A stretch of 64,000 nucleotides of DNA from Dactylis glomerata (taxonomy: Eukaryota > Streptophyta > Magnoliopsida > Poales > Poaceae). The position numbers and the translations under genes were made by a program. The notes beneath the pieces are model-generated. The model saw nothing but the letters and a program-made list of their open reading frames with translations, made no database searches and was not told the DNA's origin. Positions 57,811 to 64,000 of the stretch are shown one piece after another. The first letter of the stretch is position 1; the number at the start of each line of letters is the position of its first letter. The DNA is taken from positions 2,498,191-2,562,190 of the forward strand of contig QXEO01000339.1 in NCBI GenBank assembly GCA_007115705.1. Reading direction: 5' to 3'.

Positions 57811-58772
57811 ATGCCGCCTCGCCGAGACCCCAAAGACAACAACAACAACGATGTCATTCAACAGTTAGCCACAGCACAAGCACAGCTCATGCAAATGATG
57901 ACGCAATTCATCCAGGCCAACGCTAATAACAATAACAACAACAACCCGCCACCACCTCGACCGCCACCCCCACCTCAAGTGGACAGACTGGCATGTTTTC
58001 TGAGGCTCGGGCCTAACAAGTTCTCATCTCCCACTGACCCAATAGTGGCCAATGACTAGTTGCGCTCAGTTAACAAGGATCTGGTCACTTGCGAGTGTAC
58101 CGATGCTAGAAAGTTAGATTCACAGCTCATCTGCTAGAAGGACCCGCTACAATGTGGTGGGAAACCTACCAAGTCGCCCACCCTGTGGAAGGCCTGAACT
58201 GAAAAACCTTCCGCGAAGGTTTCCATAATGCCCACATCTCCACCGGCATTATGAACCTGAAGAAAGATGAGTTCCACACTCTTAGGCAAGGTGGAAGGAT
58301 GCTGAAAGAGTACATGGACGACTTCTACTCCCTGTCAAGGTTGCTCCGAAGGACATTGATATAGACGCCAAGAGGAAGGACAAATTCCTCAATGGTCTAA
58401 AGGGCGAACTGAAGATACCTCTGTCAGTGGCCTATGCTCCCAGTTACCAGGATCTGCTTGAACAAGCTGTCACCCTGGATAACAACATCAGAAAGGAGGA
58501 AAACCGCAAACAGAAGATCAATGGAGGCAAGAACCACACTGAACCCTTCCACAAGAGGCACCACACCTCTGAGAGTGGTGGGAGTGGAAACTCTCATAGG
58601 CATGGGAGCTACTTCGCCAAGGGCAATAGTGGCAACTTCAATGGCCACAGGCACAACGGAGGATTCAAGGGAAACAACTCCAATGGCCATACGAATAATG
58701 GTAACCACAATGGGGGGAATGGACATCGCCACTTCAACTCCGATGTCAAGAAAGATCTCTCCAACATCACCT
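57811..58772 (+). pseudogene. T2 second gag copy, truncated
   Basis: Starts ATG 57811 (MPPRRDPKDNNNNDVIQQLA), so it shows the N-terminus missing at 4624. Asn-rich (AAC repeats 57838-57950) and Pro-rich N-terminus, then LGPNKFSSPTDPIVAND, TAG at 58057-58059, a one-base shift near 58105, another stop near 58201 and a shift near 58340. From 58427 the His/Asn/Gly-rich linker matches 5086-5380. The copy ends at about 58772 in NITC, inside the zinc knuckle, and is joined to LTR sequence. Confidence 0.85.
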
Positions 58773-58783
58773 GCTACTAACGT

Positions 58784-59116
58784 CATATTCAAATGTGCAG
58801 GTTGTTCTGATGAGGAGTGATGATGGGAGTCTCGAGCCTACATACCAACATGTTTGCCTGTGGCAACTGCTGAAGATGGAGGCTCACTGCTATTTGTTTT
58901 CCGTTGTGCTTACTTTATGATGAACTTTGTGTTTGATGCTAGCCCAGGTGGCTATGTGATCTTGTAAGGTTTAAAAGACTCAATAGTCTGGATTAGCGTT
59001 GTAATAATTGACACTATTTGCTATGAATGCTATATTTTGTTCTGTGGTGCTATCAATGATCTAGGGAATAGCACATACACAGTTGTGCTACCCTTGTCAA
59101 ACGGTAGGATGCTACA
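58784..59116 (+). repeat. T2 LTR 3' end fragment
   Basis: Matches the last 333 bp of 53510-56616 (from CATATTCAAATGTG) with about 19 differences by eye and ends GGATGCTACA. It is fused to gag at about 58773-58783. The next bases CAAGA would be the outer TSD of T2; the other copy is outside the window. Confidence 0.85.
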
Positions 59117-59284
59117 CAAGAGATATTTCTTTATAATTAATAACATAATCATTATCACTAAATTTATGCAGATTAGGAGGATAACATACAGGTGCCCTTT
59201 TATTACATGAGCCTCATGACTAGTTTCACTTTTTTTATTAATAAGAGAATGTAACTCATGGGTTCCTATATAAGAAATATACTT

Positions 59285-59533
59285 CTAAAATTGTTCTATA
59301 TCATGGCACAAAGGTCTACTCTTCCAATAAGAAGCAATTATAGGATCACTATTATGTTTCCATTGAAAATGAGTGTTATAGCGTTCCCTAGTGCAGCAAG
59401 TCACATCATGTAATTCACAGAAATCAACAACAAAATGTTTGATATGTCTAAGCAATTCATCCATTCTTTCTCCTACATTCATAGATCGATATTCACTGTA
59501 AGCTTCCATAATCTCAACATACTTATCAACCAT
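59285..59533 (-). pseudogene. A2 leader-proximal ORF, unknown function
   Basis: 82 codons on the minus strand from ATG 59533 to TAG at 59285-59287, after which the frame stays open for some distance. It lies about 260 nt after the PBS. The sequence (MVDKYVEIMEAYSEYRSMNV; CELHDVTCCTRERYNTHFQW; DPIIASYWKSRPLCHDIEQF) has several Cys, His and Trp. I recall similar frames in grass Athila-like repeats but cannot name a domain. It is probably a decayed element-specific frame cut by T2. Confidence 0.4.
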
Positions 59534-59792
59534 AGAGATACTAGGAAGTCTAGCGATGGTTTAGCATGCATATTCAAGGACTACACTATTTTTTGGATTT
59601 TATGTATGTGTGAAAAAACAAAATGACAAAAACAAGAAAAAAAGAATTGTGTTGCAAATCTAAAAGAGCGAGAAGACTGATTGGTGTTACCTCCCTAAGC
59701 TTAGGTGATTTCCCGGCGCGTCAAGAAGATCATGCGTCGGAGAATTTCCTCTACTTGATGAAGCTAGCGGTTGTGAATGCTTTCCTTTGTTC

Positions 59793-59812
59793 CCCAACAA
59801 CGGTGCTAGAAA
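59793..59812 (-). other. A2 primer-binding site (Asp-like, diverged)
   Basis: Minus-strand TAGCACCGTTGTTGGGG, at the position of the Asp-type PBS of A1 but with several C-to-T or G-to-A type changes. Confidence 0.55.
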
Positions 59813-59819
59813 ATAGTCT

Positions 59820-61867
59820 TGATGACACTAAGTGACAAGGGTATAGCTAATAGAGCCCGCTAGTTGAGTACCCCTGAGGACCGTTAAGCTAGGCCCAATT
59901 GTAATGGTAGTCGAGATATGAGTTCTTACCGTATGTCGATATTGTAATCTGTATCGGACCCTACCCGATCCTTGAGACCTGGCCACCTATATATAGGGGC
60001 CAGGAGGGGACGGTGTAGGGAAGATTGAAAGCAAGCAAGGTTCAACACCCAAGTTTACTTTTGATATACACCTATTTTGACTAACCTTACCTTCGAGTCC
60101 ATCCGATGCCCTATCTCCCCGATCCTAAGTCCTTCATCTAGGACATTTGTTGAGTTAACCCTCGTCACTAAGCAAGTGTGCCAAGTTGGGACTCCAAGTG
60201 CAAAGTGTTGTAGCAAGAGTACATTTTCCCCACGAGGGGAACTCGAGGTTAATATTGAACTCTTGGGGAACAGTCAAAAAAGCTCCCCTCATTCTTCTTC
60301 CAGCAACTTGAAAAACAATTCCTCGTTCTTGTGTCCCCAAATCCATCGAGTGGTTGTCAAGCAAAAGGTGTGAATGTAAGTAAAAGTAAATATGATATGC
60401 AAGACAGTAAAGTAAATAACAATGCAATAAATTAAATATGCTATCGTAATGATATTTTTGGGTTTTGGTTGTGTAAGCAAAGAAGTAAATATGTTTTTCT
60501 ATTTTTGGAATAAAATAAAGGTGCATGCAAAAGTGTTGGAAAGGTGTTTCTTATGATTTAAATTGACCGGGGTTCATGGGTTCACTTGCCTACTCTCTTG
60601 TTGAATTGTGGTGGCATTAAGCGCAATGCGAATGACTGAAATGTGCATACGATTTTTATTATGTTACTTGATAATATTCATATGGGCATCACGTCCTAAT
60701 TTAAAGATGATGCAACACATCTTACTTATGCTCCACTAGAAGGTATAAATTTCAAGCATCTAGTATTAAGAATTAACAGATTATAGCCTTAAGTATGTTG
60801 ACATGTTGTTGATCAACAAATACACTACCACTTGGACATATTACGATAGAAACTGTGTCTATGAATGTCTCTCAGGATTCTTAGTTGTCACTAAGAAAAT
60901 ATAACACATGCATTATTTTTATCCCTAGCGAAAATAACCATGGAAGAAGGTACACGACCCTAGCAGATCAATGAATATTGTCATCTATTCAATCACTACT
61001 ACCTAATTATCTCACCAATACACACCATACTCCTCATGCCCTCGCATACATGTTGGATCAGAACAAGTAATAAATAACGGAGTGATAATATGCATCTACT
61101 CATACATCAAGAACATAATAACATATCACATCTCATCAATCATCCAATAATATAAAGATCCACCACATACGAATTACATACTATGCATCATAATCGTGTT
61201 GGGCGGCTCATATGATGTCTAAACAATGAAGTACATGAGAGAAATAGGACAAGCTACTGTCACAAAACCGTAATCCAGAGGTGGACTACTCCCTCTACAT
61301 AGTGGTGATGATGGTGTTGACATCGGAGAGGGTGCGAGAAGCGACCGGGGGCGACTCCGGTAGCGTTTCCCCCTCCAATCTTCACTAGAATAGCCTATGT
61401 TTCTGTGTTTCGTGTTTCTCCACTGCCTCTGATTGCAATCGTCGAGGGGGTCTTTATATAGGCATTTTTAGGTCAGGCTAAGCATCTGGAGATGAAGATG
61501 GACGAAAGCGGAGGCTCGAGCCCAAACGAGGTTGGGTGGCGCGGCCTGGCTGGCGCCCACGCCACCTGTACCCGTTTGGCCTCCAGGCCTCATCTCGTTG
61601 ACTTCTTCTCCTCCATGTGCTTCTCGTGGTAAAATATTAACGCCCGAAAAATCCTAGGTCAATTTGAGTCCGGGAAGGTCACTGAAACGCAAAAATACGC
61701 AAAATAGTGTTTTCCTCTCCTGCACAGTTATAACCAAAATAAGGGAAATCGACGGAAAATCTGCATAAAACATTATAAAACATGATTATAACAACTAATA
61801 ACATTACAACATGTAGGAATATGCATCAATAAACTACGAAGATCATGCATGTATTTTGCATGTATCA
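59820..61867 (-). repeat. A2 5' LTR (minus strand), carrying solo LTR S2
   Basis: About 1.7 kb after removal of S2 and its TSD copy. Ends TGATGACACTAAG...GCATGTATCA on the plus strand. Minus-strand TATA (TATATAAAG) at 61452-61460. No coding signal in the rest. Confidence 0.75.
59833..60167 (+). mobile_element. S2, solo LTR
   Basis: 335 bp, TGACAAGGG...AACCCTCGTCA, flanked by the TSD CTAAG (59828-59832, 60168-60172), with no internal sequence. TATA at 59989-59996. The last 50 bp nearly equal those of the S1 LTR, the rest does not, so it is a related but different family. Solo LTRs arise by recombination between the two LTRs of one element. Confidence 0.88.
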
Positions 61868-62591
61868 ATGTCCCAGATTATGGCCAGTACTAATAACAAC
61901 CTGCCACAAAATGATCATGGTAGCAAGGAACCAAGAGATGATGCTGAGATAACACTGCGAGCTTGCAAGATCTATGGGGAAATAGGACACACGTCTAAGG
62001 AATGTCATGAACAGTACCTTATTGTGATACGAGCCAACCAATTGAGGAATATCCCATGGCCCAGGTTACTTGTTTCTTATGCAATGGAACCAATCATGTT
62101 CCTGCTGAATGTGATCTTTACCCCTCGGTGCAACGAATGAATCAACAAGCCAAGGATAGACTATGCCAGTTGCTTGGGAAGACTCATGAAGATAGAAGAT
62201 CCAAGATGAAGGTGAAAACAAAAGTCATGGAAAAGCACACGACATCACCACCAAGTGTTGCTTCTCATGTGGAGAAGAAGGACGCTTATCTAGAAATTGC
62301 TTGAGGAAATGAGAAAGGTTTCCCACAACTATAGTGGAAAATGAAGAACAACAACTAAGAGATCTCCTAGCCTTAGAGAGACCCAAAAAGAGGAAGGACA
62401 TTAGCAAGGTGCAGTATTGCAATTGCAAGGAGCTAGGACATTATGCATCCAAATGTCCAGAAAGAAACAACAAAGCAAATAGACAAGGTAGCATGAAGAA
62501 GGGCCTCGGCCTAGTCACTTGTTGCAAATGCAATCGAAAGGGACACTATGCAAAGGAATACTCAGAGAGATATACTTCAACACTCAAGTGA
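61868..62591 (+). pseudogene. T3 gag fragment with about five zinc-knuckle-like motifs
   Basis: Nucleic-acid-binding part of a gag, spread over three frames (61868-62140, 62056-62304, 62334-62591). Motifs in order: CKIYGEIGHTSKEC (second Cys lost), CFLCNGTNHVPAEC (complete), CFSCGEEGRLSRNC at about 62262-62303 (His lost), a distorted CNCKELGHYASKC, and CCKCNRKGHYAKEY (last Cys lost). Most plant Ty3 gags have one, or rarely two. The N-terminal gag core is missing because A2 is inserted at 61868. The L1 interior contains related remnants. Frameshifts and lost ligands make it non-functional. Confidence 0.7.
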
Positions 62592-63620
62592 ACCTGGATA
62601 ACTGAAAGATGCCACCAATACAAGGAGATGACACAACACAACAAAGTGTAACCAACTTGGATGAAATCATATGCAACTATTGCTTTGTACTAAATGTCGT
62701 AAGGACATGTAAGAGCAATGAGCGACCATGTTGAATGGATATTATTTTTCCTATGAGATGGCAAACCAAAGGATCTGCAACTTAAGAGTTAATGCCATAT
62801 GAGAGTTTCCGCAAACCTCTATCTAAGGAAATATATATTTGTTTTCTAAAATTCAAAAATGGGATTTGAAACATTGATTTAATTTCCATGAAAGTTTTCT
62901 CAAAGCTGGTGAGGCTGACCAAGAGTTAGAATGCGAGATTCAATAATCCATGTGTGGAGTAATGATTTGGGTGCAGGATGGATTGATCATCATTCCTACT
63001 ACTCTTATTATTCTCTCTCATAATGTTGGCTTTGCAAATCTTGAGTGACGTACCTAAAAGAAAGACGACATTGTTAAGCCTGAACTTTAGAAAGATAAGA
63101 TATTATACCCTCATTAGTAGGCAAGTGTTGCTAGGCATAGGAATTCGGTGAGGATGAACCACAAGCTTACCGTTGAAGATGACTTGCAACGGAAGAAGTG
63201 CTTACAAAGGAATGAACCATAAGATGGAAGACTGCCAATGATGTAAACAAAGAGGATGAAATGTAGATATGAGATCATCTTAACTTGGTCTTCTAATTGT
63301 CCCAAAGAGTTACCCTTCAGTGTCAAAAGTAGTTCAACAAATGTCATTGTTGTATTGAAGCATTACAGTGAAGAAAAGTTATGCTCAAGTGATGTGAGAA
63401 ATATTGGATGCCAAAATATGTGGATAGGCACCCACCTATTGGAAATGAAGATAGATGCTACATATGGTACAAAAGATGACCTAGTGTCAAGTCATATCCA
63501 AGGTGCACCTAGTTTAAAACAAAGACCTAGTGTTCCCACAAAATTTCTTTTAAGGGTGGTAGCCACCTAGATCCCTAAACCTAGGTATCCCCAAACCTAT
63601 GTTTCATTCTAGCCTCTCCA
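62592..63620 (+). other. T3 3' interior
   Basis: About 1 kb with no pol domain. 62895-62935 (GTGAGGCTGACCAAGAGTTAG...) matches L1 (minus, about 28060-28100). An open frame at 63256-63570 has no recognised family. A polypurine-like CTTTTAAGGGTGGTAG lies at 63546-63561. Confidence 0.5.
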
Positions 63621-63657
63621 AATCTCGGGGACGAGATTACTTTTAAGGGTGGTAGTC
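63621..63657 (+). other. T3 pre-LTR hairpin and polypurine tract
   Basis: Stem AATCTCG (63621-63627) with CGAGATT (63632-63638), loop GGGA, then CTTTTAAGGGTGGTAGTC and the LTR at 63658; the gap is 19 nt. Confidence 0.8.
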
Positions 63658-64000
63658 TGTAACATCCCAGAACTTTTTGAATTTTGGAAAAATAAATAAA
63701 TTGAATGAATTGTTTGTCTTGATTGAATATCCACAAGGAATTAAAAAAAATTGTGCATTTAACATTATTTTCTTAAATAGAGTTTTAATAAAATTTTGGG
63801 CAACCTAATGTTTCAACAAAACAATTTTTGTTTTCAAAGTTTTGAAATTTTAAAAGGATTTTTCTTTGATGAAATAAAAGCTTTTCCCTAAATAAAGTTT
63901 TCCTAAACTTTCAACCCAAATTATTTTGCTTTAAAGGTTTTCCAATTTATAAAAGTGTTTCTTATAAAAATTCCAATTTCAAATGTATTGTTAGAAAAAC
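63658..64000 (+). repeat. T3 3' LTR, start only
   Basis: Starts TGTAACATCCCAGAAC and runs out of the window. AT-rich, with no coding signal. Confidence 0.8.

Larger units (their letters stand above)
4624..59116 (+). mobile_element. T2, degenerate Tekay-type chromovirus hosting T1, N1 and S1
   Basis: The pieces are collinear: gag 4624-5540, PR 5541-5988, RT 9703-10443, RT end/RH/IN 51308-53460, LTR 53510-56616, then leader and a second partial gag 56617-58772 and an LTR end 58784-59116. N1 interrupts between PR and RT with TSD CGAAG; S1 interrupts RT with TSD GGACC. T1's 3' LTR abuts gag at 4623. The 5' LTR should lie left of the window. Many stops and frameshifts mark it as dead. The final piece shows that this is an internal-LTR-internal tandem remnant, not one simple copy. 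Confidence 0.8.
59117..61867 (-). mobile_element. A2, 5' part of an Athila-like element (minus strand)
   Basis: On the minus strand: LTR 61867-59820 (TGATACATGC...GTCATCA), PBS-like site, leader and a short frame, cut at 59117 by T2. The rest should lie left of the window. It is inserted at 61868 in T3. Confidence 0.7.

Overview
This is a plant nuclear window, almost certainly from a grass of the Pooideae (wheat, barley, oat and relatives), made up of nested Ty3/gypsy LTR retrotransposons. I see no host gene, tRNA, rRNA or CRISPR array. All large open frames are gag, protease (PR), reverse transcriptase/RNase H (RT/RH), integrase (IN) or element-specific accessory frames. Lineages were judged from protein motifs, primer-binding sites (PBS), LTR ends and 5-bp target-site duplications (TSDs); family names are inference.

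Element names used here: T1, Tekay-type chromovirus 3' end (1-4623). T2, degenerate Tekay-type host element, in pieces from 4624 to 59116. N1 (5989-9697, +), N2 (16745-20456, -) and N3 (45674-49400, +), short gag-PR elements without RT or IN whose protease and LTR organisation resemble CRM (centromeric) elements. S1 (10444-51302), small-LTR element with Tat-like ends. A1 (11258 to about 49813, -), Athila-type element. L1 (21850-34144, -), 12.3-kb LARD-like element with 4568-bp LTRs. C1 (37419-45173, -), CRM-lineage element with a near-intact gag-pol frame. A2 (59117-61867, -), 5' part of another Athila-like element. S2 (59833-60167), solo LTR. T3 (61868-64000), multi-zinc-knuckle gag plus the start of a 3' LTR, related to L1.

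Nesting: A2 lies in T3. T2 lies in A2. T1, N1 and S1 lie in T2. A1 lies in S1. N2, L1, C1 and N3 lie in A1. Matching TSDs were read directly for N1 (CGAAG), S1 (GGACC), N2 (CTCTT), L1 (TAATA), C1 (CCTGA), N3 (GCTAA) and S2 (CTAAG). Hand-counted LTR divergence agrees with this order: T2 about 6%, S1 about 3%, A1 about 2-3%, N3 1.6%, N2 1.3%, C1 1.2%, N1 0.5%, L1 0.2%.

The main points of interest are: a cluster of young CRM and CRM-like insertions suggesting centromeric or pericentromeric DNA; gag-PR proteins with an unrecognised C-terminal domain and a tail encoded inside the LTR; a hairpin 18-19 nt from the 3' LTR shared, with changed stem sequences, between Tekay and Athila elements; a very young LARD with a plausible autonomous relative in the same window; and internal-LTR-internal tandem remnants of both A1 and T2.
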